Source: an uncultured Clostridia bacterium (GTDB lineage Bacteria; Bacillota; Clostridia; Christensenellales; Borkfalkiaceae). From it: DNA of 64,000 nt. The DNA lies in assembly GCA_947628675.1 (NCBI GenBank), contig CANRAR010000001.1, forward strand, positions 1 through 64,000, given 5' to 3'. The notes under the pieces were generated by a model. It ran no database searches. It was given only the letters and a program-made list of their open reading frames with translations, and was not told the origin of the DNA. Position 1 is the first letter of the stretch. Each line of letters starts with the position of its first letter. Positions 39,186 to 47,997 of this stretch are shown one piece after another. Position numbers and translations under genes: made by a program.

Positions 39186-39215
39186 TTGACGAAAGAGAGG
39201 GATTTTTGCTATAAT
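39186..39215 (+). promoter_or_regulatory. promoter of the purE transcript
   Basis: TTGACG, 18-base spacer, TATAAT preceded by TGC. The first ATG (39222) lies six bases after the -10 box. Confidence 0.8.
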
Positions 39216-39221
39216 ATTGTC

Positions 39222-39342
39222 ATGAACAGGGCAAGCGGTTTTCCCCGCCGTGCGCGGGGCAAAATTCCATTCGGTTGTTCGCGATAAAGGCAGTTTTTTC
39301 GGCGCAGAAAAAACCGCCTCGTTTTATTTTTTCGGAGGTTCA
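39222..39342 (+). promoter_or_regulatory. purE leader with possible 21-codon leader peptide and attenuator
   Basis: An ORF of 21 codons (MNRASGFPRRARGKIPFGCS + R) runs from the predicted transcription start to TAA at 39285. It is followed three bases later by a hairpin (GGCAGTTTTTTC with GAAAAAACCGCC, one mismatch) and a T-rich tract, in the manner of an intrinsic terminator. Within the ORF, CCCCGC can pair with GCGGGG. It fits none of the purine, ZTP, PRPP or THF riboswitch consensus motifs that I know. Confidence 0.5.
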
Positions 39343-39345
39343 CGG

Positions 39346-39840
39346 ATGAAAAAAGTCGCCGTTATCATGGGGTCGGATTCCGACCTTCCCGTCGTCCAAA
39401 AGGCATTTGACGTGTTGGACGAACTCGGCGTGCCCTACGAGGCGCACGTGTTTTCCGCCCACCGCACCCCCGCCGAGGCGCGCGATTTTACGCTCCGTGC
39501 GCGGGAAAACGGGTTCGGGGTGCTCATCGCCGCCGCGGGCATGGCGGCGCATCTCGCGGGCGCGCTCGCCGCGAACTGCGCGCTTCCCGTTATCGGAATT
39601 CCAATTGCGAGCGGCGGGCTGGGCGGGCTGGACGCCCTGCTTTCCACCGTGCAGATGCCGTCGGGCATCCCTGTGGCGACGGTCGCCATCGACGGGGCGA
39701 AGAATGCGGCGTATTTGGCGGCGGAGATCCTCGCCGTGGAGGACGGCGCGCTGTACGAAAGGCTACTTTCCGTGCGCGAAAAGGCGGCGGCGGGCGTTTT
39801 GGAAAAGGACAGGAAAGTGGGGGAGAAGTTTGGGGGATAA
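39346..39840 (+). CDS. purE: N5-carboxyaminoimidazole ribonucleotide mutase
   Basis: Class I PurE, converting N5-CAIR to CAIR. The 164-residue product has the signature [22 protein letters not shown] and [32 protein letters not shown] precedes the ATG. PurK, the usual partner of class I PurE, is not in this window, so it is either elsewhere or bypassed. It is the first gene of the purine cluster. Confidence 0.95.
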   Translation: MKKVAVIMGSDSDLPVVQKAFDVLDELGVPYEAHVFSAHRTPAEARDFTLRARENGFGVLIAAAGMAAHLAGALAANCALPVIGIPIASGGLGGLDALLSTVQMPSGIPVATVAIDGAKNAAYLAAEILAVEDGALYERLLSVREKAAAGVLEKDRKVGEKFGG

Positions 39841-39865
39841 GAGGGACGAACGGGATTTGGCTCAA

Positions 39866-40170
39866 CCCCCACCACCGCCTACGGCGGAGCCGCCCCCTTC
39901 AAAGGGGGCAGCCAAGGGGCGGGTGGAACCCCCCTACTGCGCGGCCGTGCCGCTTGTGCCGCCCTTGGTCGAAAATGGTGCGGGCGGGACGGTCACCGTT
40001 CGCGCCTACCGATGCGCGAACTTACCGCGGAACGCCTCGCACAGCCCACAGGGCTGGTGCTCATGGTGCGTTCCGCGACCCTTCAAAGGGGGCAGCCAAG
40101 GGAGGGCGGACTTCGTTTAAGGAAAGATACACTCACGCGCGCTGTGCGCACGTTCGGTATGAGGAGCCCC
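39866..40170. repeat. repeat mosaic between purE and purC
   Basis: In order: inverted module B (CCCCCACCACCGCCTACGGC ... AAAGGGGGCAGCC), inverted module D (CTTGTGCCGCCCTTGGTCG ... GTGCGGGCGGG), a hairpin module with CACAGCCCACAGGGCTG, a second B fragment, and module C (AAAGATACACTC ... GTTCGGTATGAGG). No gene is visible. Confidence 0.8.
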
Positions 40171-40239
40171 CCTTGCGCAGGAGGAAGAGAGGGGCTTACG
40201 GCAATCAAAATTCAACAAATTTGACAAGGAGATACAACC

Positions 40240-40953
40240 ATGGAAAAAAGAGAGCAACTCTATGAGGGCAAGGCAAAAAAGGTGTTCGCAACCGACGATC
40301 CCGCGCTCGTCATCGTCTCCTATAAGGACGACGCGACGGCGTTTGACGGGCTCAAAAAGGGCACCATCGCGGGCAAGGGCGTCGTCAACAACCGCATGAC
40401 CAACATGATGATGACCCTCCTCGAACAAAAGGGCGTTCCCACCCACTTCGTGGAAGAGATCTCGGAGCGCGAGACCGTCGTCAAAAAAGTAAATATCGTG
40501 CCCCTCGAAGTCATCATCCGCAACGTCTCCGCGGGCTCGTTTGCGAAGCGCTACGGCGTGGAAGAGGGCATTCCCTTCGACGAGCCCACCGTTGAATTCT
40601 CCTACAAAAACGACGACCTGCACGACCCGCTCATCAACGACTACCACGCCGTGGCGCTCCACCTTGCGACGTGGGAGGAAATTGCACTGATTAAAAAATA
40701 TGCCTTCAAGGTGAACGAGGTTTTGAAGGCGTATTTCTTGACGCTGGGCGTCAAACTCATCGACTTCAAGTTGGAATTCGGGAAACTCGCCGACGGAACC
40801 ATTGTGCTCGCCGATGAGATTTCCCCCGACACCTGCCGTTTTTGGGACGCAAAGACCAACGAGAAACTCGATAAAGACCGCTTCCGCCGCGACCTCGGCG
40901 GCGTGGAGGATGCGTACCGCGAGATCTTCAAGCGCGTGACGGAAGGGAAGTGA
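40240..40953 (+). CDS. purC: SAICAR synthetase
   Basis: Ligates aspartate to CAIR using ATP. The 237-residue product has the PurC motifs [62 protein letters not shown] and a C-terminal [18 protein letters not shown] precedes the ATG. It is separated from purE by about 400 bases of repeats with no obvious new promoter. Confidence 0.96.
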   Translation: MEKREQLYEGKAKKVFATDDPALVIVSYKDDATAFDGLKKGTIAGKGVVNNRMTNMMMTLLEQKGVPTHFVEEISERETVVKKVNIVPLEVIIRNVSAGSFAKRYGVEEGIPFDEPTVEFSYKNDDLHDPLINDYHAVALHLATWEEIALIKKYAFKVNEVLKAYFLTLGVKLIDFKLEFGKLADGTIVLADEISPDTCRFWDAKTNEKLDKDRFRRDLGGVEDAYREIFKRVTEGK

Positions 40954-40977
40954 GGGAGCGCTTGGTCGCTTGGGTTA

Positions 40978-41300
40978 CGCGTCATTCTGACGGGAGCGCA
41001 GCGACCGAAGAATCCCGATATGGAGAGTTCGGACTTCGTTGTTCGGGATTCTTCACCCCGCAAGGGGGGTTACTTCGCGCTACGCGCTCGTGCCGCCCTT
41101 AGTAGACGAATGGTGCGGGCGGGGCAGAATGACGCGGTGGAATTAGTAGGGGATGAGCCCCACCCCCCCCCTACGGCCGCGGCGGCAGGAACCGCCGCAG
41201 CCCCGTCGCGCTCGCCAGCGCTCCTGTCGCGGTGCGCTCACAGTCCACAGGACTGTTGAGCATGGTGCGCCGCGACACCCTCCCGAGGAGGGGACAAGAT
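40978..41300. repeat. repeat mosaic between purC and purF
   Basis: Short-form module A (CGTCATTCTGACGGGAGCG ... GAAGAATCCCG), inverted A/D (GTTCGGGATTCTTCACCCCG ... CTCGTGCCGCCCTTAGTAG), inverted module E (GCGGCAGGAACCGCCGCAGC ... GCCAGCGCTCCTGTC), and a hairpin module with CACAGTCCACAGGACTGT. No gene is visible. Confidence 0.8.
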
Positions 41301-41322
41301 AAGGAAGGACGGCGGAGGAAAT

Positions 41323-42756
41323 ATGTCTCAAATTCATGAAGAGTGCGGGGTGTTCGGCATCTTCGCGCCCAATGTGCAGAACGTGGCGGGCACGTGCTAC
41401 TATGCGCTGTTCGCCCTCCAACACCGCGGGCAGGAGTCGGCGGGCATCGTCGTCAACCGCGACGGCGTGTTCTCCGCCTACAAGGACGAGGGGCTCGTCA
41501 ACGACGTGTTCACGGCGGAAAATCTTGCCCGTCTCGGCGAGGGGAACATCGCCATCGGGCACGTGCGTTACTCCACCACGGGGTGCGGCGGCAGGGAGAA
41601 CGCCCAGCCCATCGTCGTCAACCACTTAAAGGGCAACATGGCGCTCGCCCACAACGGCAACCTCATCAACTCCTACGAACTCAGAAGCGAACTCGAGGAG
41701 GAGGGGAGCATCTTCCACACGACGACGGACACCGAGGTCATCTCCTACATCATCACCAAGGAGCGCGTCAAGCGCGCTTCCATCGAGGAGGCGGTGCTCG
41801 GCGCGATGGATAGGCTGAAGGGGGCGTATTCGCTCGTCGTCATGTCGCCCTCCAAACTCATCGCCGCGCGCGACCCGCATGGGTTCCACCCGCTCTGCTA
41901 CGGCAGGCGCGAGGACGGGGCGTACATCGTCGCCTCCGAGAGTTGCGCGCTCGACGCCGTGGGCGCGACCCTCATCCGCGAACTCGAACCGGGCGAGATG
42001 CTCGTGTTTACCCGTGACGGAGTGAAGAGCGACCGCTCGCACTGCGGCGGGCGGAAGGCGCTGTGCGTGTTTGAATATCTCTACATCGCCCGCCCCGACA
42101 GCGTCATCGAGGGAAAATCGGTGCACGAGGCGAGAAAGCGCGCGGGGCGGTTCCTCGCGGAGACCTATAAAATCGATGCCGACGTCGTCGTCGGGGTGCC
42201 CGACTCGGGGCTCGACGCCGCCTACGGCTACGCGGAGGCCTCGGGCATTCCGTACGCCATCGGCTTCATCAAGAATAAGTACATCGGCAGGACGTTCATC
42301 GCGCCCGTGCAGGCGGCGCGCGAGGACAGGGTGCGCATCAAACTCAACGTGTTGAAGTCGGCGATCGACGGCAAGCGCGTGGTACTCGTGGATGATTCCA
42401 TCGTCCGCGGGACGACGTGCGCGCGCATCGTGAAGATGCTCCGCGGCGCGGGGGCGAGAGAGGTGCATATGCTCTCCTCCGCGCCCGCCTTTTTGAACCC
42501 GTGCTACTACGGCACGGACATCGACTCGCGGGAAAATCTCATCGCCTGTAAGCACACCGTGGAGGAGATCGCAAAGATCATCGGCGCGGACAGTGTGGGG
42601 TATTTGCCCGTGGAGAAGGTCGCCTATCTCGCGGGGGACGGCGAGGGATTTTGCACGGCGTGTTTCGACGGCAACTACCCCACCGAGCAGCCGACGGAGG
42701 GCGACAAGAACAGGTTTGAGCGACCCATCTCGGAGAACCCGAAGTATAGGAAGTGA
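41323..42756 (+). CDS. purF: amidophosphoribosyltransferase
   Basis: The committed enzyme of purine synthesis, making phosphoribosylamine from PRPP and glutamine. The 477-residue product has a short propeptide-like start (MSQIHEE) before the nucleophile CGVFGIF, the glutaminase motifs LQHRGQES and GHVRYSTTG, and the PRPP loop VVLVDDSIVRGTTCA. The late cysteines (CKHTVEEIAKI, FCTACFDGNY) suggest a structural Fe-S cluster as in the Bacillus enzyme. AAGGACGGCGGAGG precedes the ATG. Confidence 0.96.
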   Translation: MSQIHEECGVFGIFAPNVQNVAGTCYYALFALQHRGQESAGIVVNRDGVFSAYKDEGLVNDVFTAENLARLGEGNIAIGHVRYSTTGCGGRENAQPIVVNHLKGNMALAHNGNLINSYELRSELEEEGSIFHTTTDTEVISYIITKERVKRASIEEAVLGAMDRLKGAYSLVVMSPSKLIAARDPHGFHPLCYGRREDGAYIVASESCALDAVGATLIRELEPGEMLVFTRDGVKSDRSHCGGRKALCVFEYLYIARPDSVIEGKSVHEARKRAGRFLAETYKIDADVVVGVPDSGLDAAYGYAEASGIPYAIGFIKNKYIGRTFIAPVQAAREDRVRIKLNVLKSAIDGKRVVLVDDSIVRGTTCARIVKMLRGAGAREVHMLSSAPAFLNPCYYGTDIDSRENLIACKHTVEEIAKIIGADSVGYLPVEKVAYLAGDGEGFCTACFDGNYPTEQPTEGDKNRFERPISENPKYRK

Positions 42757-42854
42757 GGGGGAAGCAATGATAGCGCGCCCCTCATCCGTCACTTCGTGAC
42801 GCCTTCCCCCGAGGGGAAGGCAAAGAGCCGAGAGGGAGCGAGAAGGAGAACAAG

Positions 42855-43889
42855 ATGCAGAAGAGTTATTCAAAGAGTTACAAAGAGGCGGGGGTGGATA
42901 TTACCGCGGGATACAGGGCGGTGGAACTCATGAAACAGCACGTCGCGCGGACCGTCCCCGCGGGCGAGGACGTCATCGGCGGGTTCGGCGGGCTCTACCC
43001 CCTCGACATCAAAAATATGGAGGAGCCCGTGCTCGTCTCGGGCACGGACGGCGTGGGCACCAAACTGCGCATCGCCCAACTCTTGGATAGGCACGATACC
43101 ATCGGCATCGACTGCGTGGCGATGTGCGTCAACGACGTCATCTGTTGCGGCGCGAAGCCCCTCTTCTTCCTCGACTACATCGCCTGCGGGAAGGTGTTCC
43201 CCGAGAAGATCGCAAAGATCGTGGGCGGCGTCGCCGAGGGCTGTGTGCGCGCGGGCTGCCGCCTCGTAGGCGGCGAGACGGCGGAACATCCCGGTACCAT
43301 GTCCGAGGAGGACTACGACATTGCGGGCTTCGCCGTGGGCATGGCCGATAGGAAGGACTTGCTCGTAAATGCGGACATGGTGGCGGGGGACGTCATGCTT
43401 GCCCTGCCCTCCACGGGGGTGCACTCCAACGGGTTCTCCCTCGTGAGAAAGGTGCTGGACGTCGAACACGCCGACCTCACTGCGCCCGTGGAGGCGCTCG
43501 GCGGGAAGTCGCTCGGCGAGGTGCTGCTCGAGCCCACGGCCATCTACGTAAAGCCCGTGCTCGCCCTCCTTAAAGAGGTGCGGGCGAAGGGCATTGCGCA
43601 CATCACGGGCGGCGGCTTCTACGAGAATATGCCGCGCTGTATCCCCAAGGGGCTGGGCGTCCGCATTCAAAGAAGCGACGTGAAGGTGCCGCCAATTTTC
43701 AAATATCTTCAAGAGAAGGGCGGCATCTCCGAGCACGATATGTTCAACACCTTCAACATGGGCGTGGGCATGGCGGTCGTCGTCGCCGAGAGTGACGCGG
43801 AGAGGGCGATAAAAATTTTGAAGCAGAACGGCGTGGAGGCGTACCGCCTCGGCGTCATCGAACAGGGCGAGGGCGTGGAACTTCTATGA
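42855..43889 (+). CDS. purM: phosphoribosylformylglycinamidine cyclo-ligase (AIR synthetase)
   Basis: Closes FGAM to AIR using ATP. The 344-residue product has GVDITAGYRAVELMK, LVSGTDGVGTKLRIA, CVAMCVNDVICCGAKPLFFL, LVGGETAEHPG and HITGGGFYENMPR. AGAAGGAG precedes the ATG, and the end overlaps purN by ATGA. A short palindromic repeat (CGTCACTTCGTGACG) fills the 98-base gap after purF. Confidence 0.96.
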   Translation: MQKSYSKSYKEAGVDITAGYRAVELMKQHVARTVPAGEDVIGGFGGLYPLDIKNMEEPVLVSGTDGVGTKLRIAQLLDRHDTIGIDCVAMCVNDVICCGAKPLFFLDYIACGKVFPEKIAKIVGGVAEGCVRAGCRLVGGETAEHPGTMSEEDYDIAGFAVGMADRKDLLVNADMVAGDVMLALPSTGVHSNGFSLVRKVLDVEHADLTAPVEALGGKSLGEVLLEPTAIYVKPVLALLKEVRAKGIAHITGGGFYENMPRCIPKGLGVRIQRSDVKVPPIFKYLQEKGGISEHDMFNTFNMGVGMAVVVAESDAERAIKILKQNGVEAYRLGVIEQGEGVELL

Positions 43890-44494
43890 GCAAGGTGAAG
43901 ATCGCCGTGCTATGCTCTGGCGGCGGAACAAATTTGCAGGCCATTCTGGATGCGCAGGCGGCGGGGAACATCCCCCACGGGGAGGTCGTGCTCGTCGTCG
44001 CCGACAGCCGCGAGGCGTTCGCCTTAAAGCGCGCAGAAAGTTTCGGTGTGGAGACCGCCGTGTTCGATAAGAGGGAGTACCCCCGCGCGGCGCGGGAGAG
44101 CGCCATTCTCGCCTGCCTCAAAGCGCACGGGGCGGAACTCGTGGTGCTCGCAGGGTTCATGACGGTGCTCTCGGCGGCGTTCGTGAAAGAATACGAGGGG
44201 CGCATCCTCAACATCCACCCCGCGCTGTTGCCCTCGTTCGGCGGCGTGGGAATGTACGGCCTGCACGTGCACGAGGCCGCGCTCGCCCGCGGCGTGAAGG
44301 TGACGGGCGCGACGGTGCACTATGTCACCGAGGAGTGCGACGGGGGCCCCATCATCGCGCAGAAGGCGGTAGAAGTGATGGAGGGCGATACGCCCGAAAT
44401 GTTACAGCAGCGCGTGATGCGCGAGGCGGAGTGGGTCATCTACCCCAAGGCCTTGGAACAAGTCTGTAAAAAAATGAGAGGAGATACCATATGA
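43886..44494 (+). CDS. purN: phosphoribosylglycinamide formyltransferase
   Basis: Transfers formyl from 10-formyl-THF to GAR. The 202-residue product has LCSGGGTNLQAIL, the folate motif VLAGFMTVLS, NIHPALLPSFGG (catalytic Asn-His) and VTGATVHYVTEECDGGPII (catalytic Asp). It is coupled to purM and to the IMP cyclohydrolase gene by ATGA overlaps on both sides. Confidence 0.95.
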   Translation: MSKVKIAVLCSGGGTNLQAILDAQAAGNIPHGEVVLVVADSREAFALKRAESFGVETAVFDKREYPRAARESAILACLKAHGAELVVLAGFMTVLSAAFVKEYEGRILNIHPALLPSFGGVGMYGLHVHEAALARGVKVTGATVHYVTEECDGGPIIAQKAVEVMEGDTPEMLQQRVMREAEWVIYPKALEQVCKKMRGDTI

Positions 44495-45210
44495 GAAAGA
44501 AAGGTTTAGGGCGCGCGGTGGGCGCAAACAGGTACCCCGGGCGCGGCATCATCGTCGGGAAGACGGCGGACGGCAAGCGGGCGTTCTTCGCCTACTTCAT
44601 TATGGGCAGGAGCGCCAACTCCCGCAACCGCGTGTTTGCGGAATACGGCGACGAGGTGAGAACGGAGCCCTACGACGCCTCCAAGGTCGTCGATCCCTCC
44701 CTCATCCTCTACTCGCCCGTCAAAACGGCGGGGCAGGATGTCATCGTCACCAACGGCGACCAGACGGAAACGATCGCGCAGTCGCTCGCGGCGGGGCACT
44801 GCTTCCGCCACGCCCTCATGCGGCGCACGTTCGAGCCCGACGCCCCCAACTACACCCCCCGCATCAGCGCCATTCTGCACCTTGGAAAAAGGGCGGCGGA
44901 CTATTCCTACGAGATGTCTATTCTGAAGTGCGCCGACGGCAAGGGCAAGAAGTGCAATCGCTATTTCTTCTGCTACGAGCCCGAAAGCGGCACGGGGCAC
45001 TACCTGCACACCTACGAGGGGGACGGGAGCCCGCTTCCCTCCTTTGAAGGCGAGCCCGCGCGCGTGAAACTTCAAAACGGCCTCCGCACCATGGCGGAGG
45101 AAATTTGGGAGAGCCTCGACGAAGAAAACAAAATTTCCCTCTACTGCCGCGCCGTAGATCTCAAAACGGGCGAGGCGGAGAGCGTACTTTTCAACAAATA
45201 TACAAAGTGA
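44491..45210 (+). CDS. purO: IMP cyclohydrolase, PurO type
   Basis: Closes FAICAR to IMP. The 239-residue product belongs to the PurO-like IMP_cyclohyd family first known from archaea: NRYPGRGIIVGKTADG, AYFIMGRSANSRNRVF, VTNGDQTETIAQSL and ISAILHL. It is unrelated to the cyclohydrolase half of PurH. It lies directly before a stand-alone transformylase, so the two steps normally done by bifunctional PurH are split here. It is coupled to purN by ATGA. Confidence 0.92.
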   Translation: MRKKGLGRAVGANRYPGRGIIVGKTADGKRAFFAYFIMGRSANSRNRVFAEYGDEVRTEPYDASKVVDPSLILYSPVKTAGQDVIVTNGDQTETIAQSLAAGHCFRHALMRRTFEPDAPNYTPRISAILHLGKRAADYSYEMSILKCADGKGKKCNRYFFCYEPESGTGHYLHTYEGDGSPLPSFEGEPARVKLQNGLRTMAEEIWESLDEENKISLYCRAVDLKTGEAESVLFNKYTK

Positions 45211-45220
45211 GGAGGACGGC

Positions 45221-46405
45221 ATGAACGAATTTTCCCTGAAATACGGGTGCAACCCCAACCAGACGCCCGCGCGCATCTTCATGGAGGACGGGAGCAATTT
45301 GCCCGTGGAAATTCTGAACGGGCGGCCGGGGTACATCAACTTTCTCGACGCCTTCAACGCGTGGCAACTCGTCAAGGAGATCGGGGAGAACACGGGGTGC
45401 GTCGCGGCGACGAGTTTCAAGCACGTCTCGCCCACTTCCGCCGCGATCGGGAAGACCCTTTCGCCCGCCCTCAAAAAGGCGTGTTTCGTGGACGACATCG
45501 AAGGCTTGGACGACAGCCCCCTCGCCTGCGCCTATGCACGGGCACGGGGGACGGACAGGATGTCCTCGTTCGGCGACTTTATCGCCCTCTCCGACGAGTG
45601 CGACGAGGTGACGGCAAGAATTATAGCCCGCGAGGTCTCGGACGGCATCATCGCGCCCGCCTATTCGCCCAAGGCGCTCGAAATTCTGAAGGGCAAGCGC
45701 AAGGGTGCGTACAACATTATAAAAATCGATAAGGACTACGTGCCCGCGCCCGTCGAGCACAAGCAGGTGTACGGCGTCACCTTTGAGCAGGGGCGCAACA
45801 ATTTCAAAATCGACAAAACGCTCCTTGAAAATATCGTCACCGAGAACAAAAATTTGCCCGCCGAGAAGGCCATCGATCTCATCATCTCGCTCATCACTTT
45901 GAAGTACACGCAGTCCAACTCGGTGTGCTTTGCGGCGGATGGGCAGGCCATCGGCGTGGGCGCGGGGCAGCAGTCGCGCATCCACTGTACGCGGCTCGCG
46001 GCGCAGAAGGCCGACCTGTGGCATTTGCGGCAGCACGAGAAGGTGCTCTCCCTGCAATTTGCGGATGGCGTGGGCAGACCCGAAAAGAACAACATCATCG
46101 ACTTGTATCTTTCCGACGAAGCCGAGGAAGTGCTGGGCGACGGCGTGTGGCGGAAGAATTTTGCCGTGCGCCCCGAACCCTTCACCCGCGAGGAGAAGGC
46201 GGAATATCTTGCGGGAATTACGGGCGTCTCCTTGGGCAGCGACGCGTTTTTCCCGTTTGCGGATAACATCGAGCGCGCGGCACGAAGCGGAGTAACGTAC
46301 GTCGCCGAGCCCGGCGGGAGTGTGCGGGACGACCTCGTCATCGAGGCCGCCGATGCGCACAACATGGTGATGTGCTTTACGGGGATGCGGCTGTTTCACC
46401 ACTGA
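45221..46405 (+). CDS. stand-alone AICAR transformylase
   Basis: Transfers formyl from 10-formyl-THF to AICAR. At 394 residues it corresponds to only the C-terminal half of PurH: FKHVSPTSAAIG, ARGTDRMSSFGDFIALSD, YTQSNSVCFAADGQAIGVGA, SRIHCTRLAAQKADLW, and near the end SLGSDAFFPFADNIERA. This short form pairs with PurO-type cyclohydrolases; I recall the name PurV being used for it. GGAGGACGGC precedes the ATG, 10 bases after purO. Confidence 0.93.
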   Translation: MNEFSLKYGCNPNQTPARIFMEDGSNLPVEILNGRPGYINFLDAFNAWQLVKEIGENTGCVAATSFKHVSPTSAAIGKTLSPALKKACFVDDIEGLDDSPLACAYARARGTDRMSSFGDFIALSDECDEVTARIIAREVSDGIIAPAYSPKALEILKGKRKGAYNIIKIDKDYVPAPVEHKQVYGVTFEQGRNNFKIDKTLLENIVTENKNLPAEKAIDLIISLITLKYTQSNSVCFAADGQAIGVGAGQQSRIHCTRLAAQKADLWHLRQHEKVLSLQFADGVGRPEKNNIIDLYLSDEAEEVLGDGVWRKNFAVRPEPFTREEKAEYLAGITGVSLGSDAFFPFADNIERAARSGVTYVAEPGGSVRDDLVIEAADAHNMVMCFTGMRLFHH

Positions 46406-46481
46406 AAAATTTTCGCGCAAAATCTTTTCCTACGGAAAATATTTTGCGCGAGGGAAACGGATGAAGTTGGGAGAAAAAACG

Positions 46482-47753
<1,272 letters not shown>

Positions 47754-47810
47754 GCCGCAGGGCGTTGAAAAGGGAAAGGGAACCATACAAGCAATAAAAT
47801 TATGTGCCTT

Positions 47811-47986
47811 AGGCGGAATTGACTTCCGCCGTGGGCGACCCCATTTGCCACACTACCGTAGGCTTAATGACTTTGAGGACGTCCTATTCGTGGGCGAACC
47901 AATAAGAGATAAACAAATTCAGTCCTCGTAACTTTCTTTGCCCTCAATATGCTGCCCGCGGGGCGCTGTAGAAAAAGAAAGTTACG
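47811..47986 (+). repeat. LPHYRRLNDFE repeat (copy 2) and hairpin before purL
   Basis: About 47830-47905 repeats, inverted, the sequence at 37100-37170 (shared core CCACACTACCGTAGGCTTAA). It is followed by a hairpin whose 13-bp arms (47927-47939 with 47974-47986, CGTAACTTTCTTT) end exactly at the purL ribosome-binding site. No complete gene is visible. Confidence 0.65.
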
Positions 47987-47997
47987 AAAGGAGCGAC

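Noticed and set aside
39222-39342. Known purine, ZTP or PRPP riboswitch before purE
   Set aside because: None of the conserved cores of those classes can be found. Only a micro-ORF and a terminator-like hairpin are visible.
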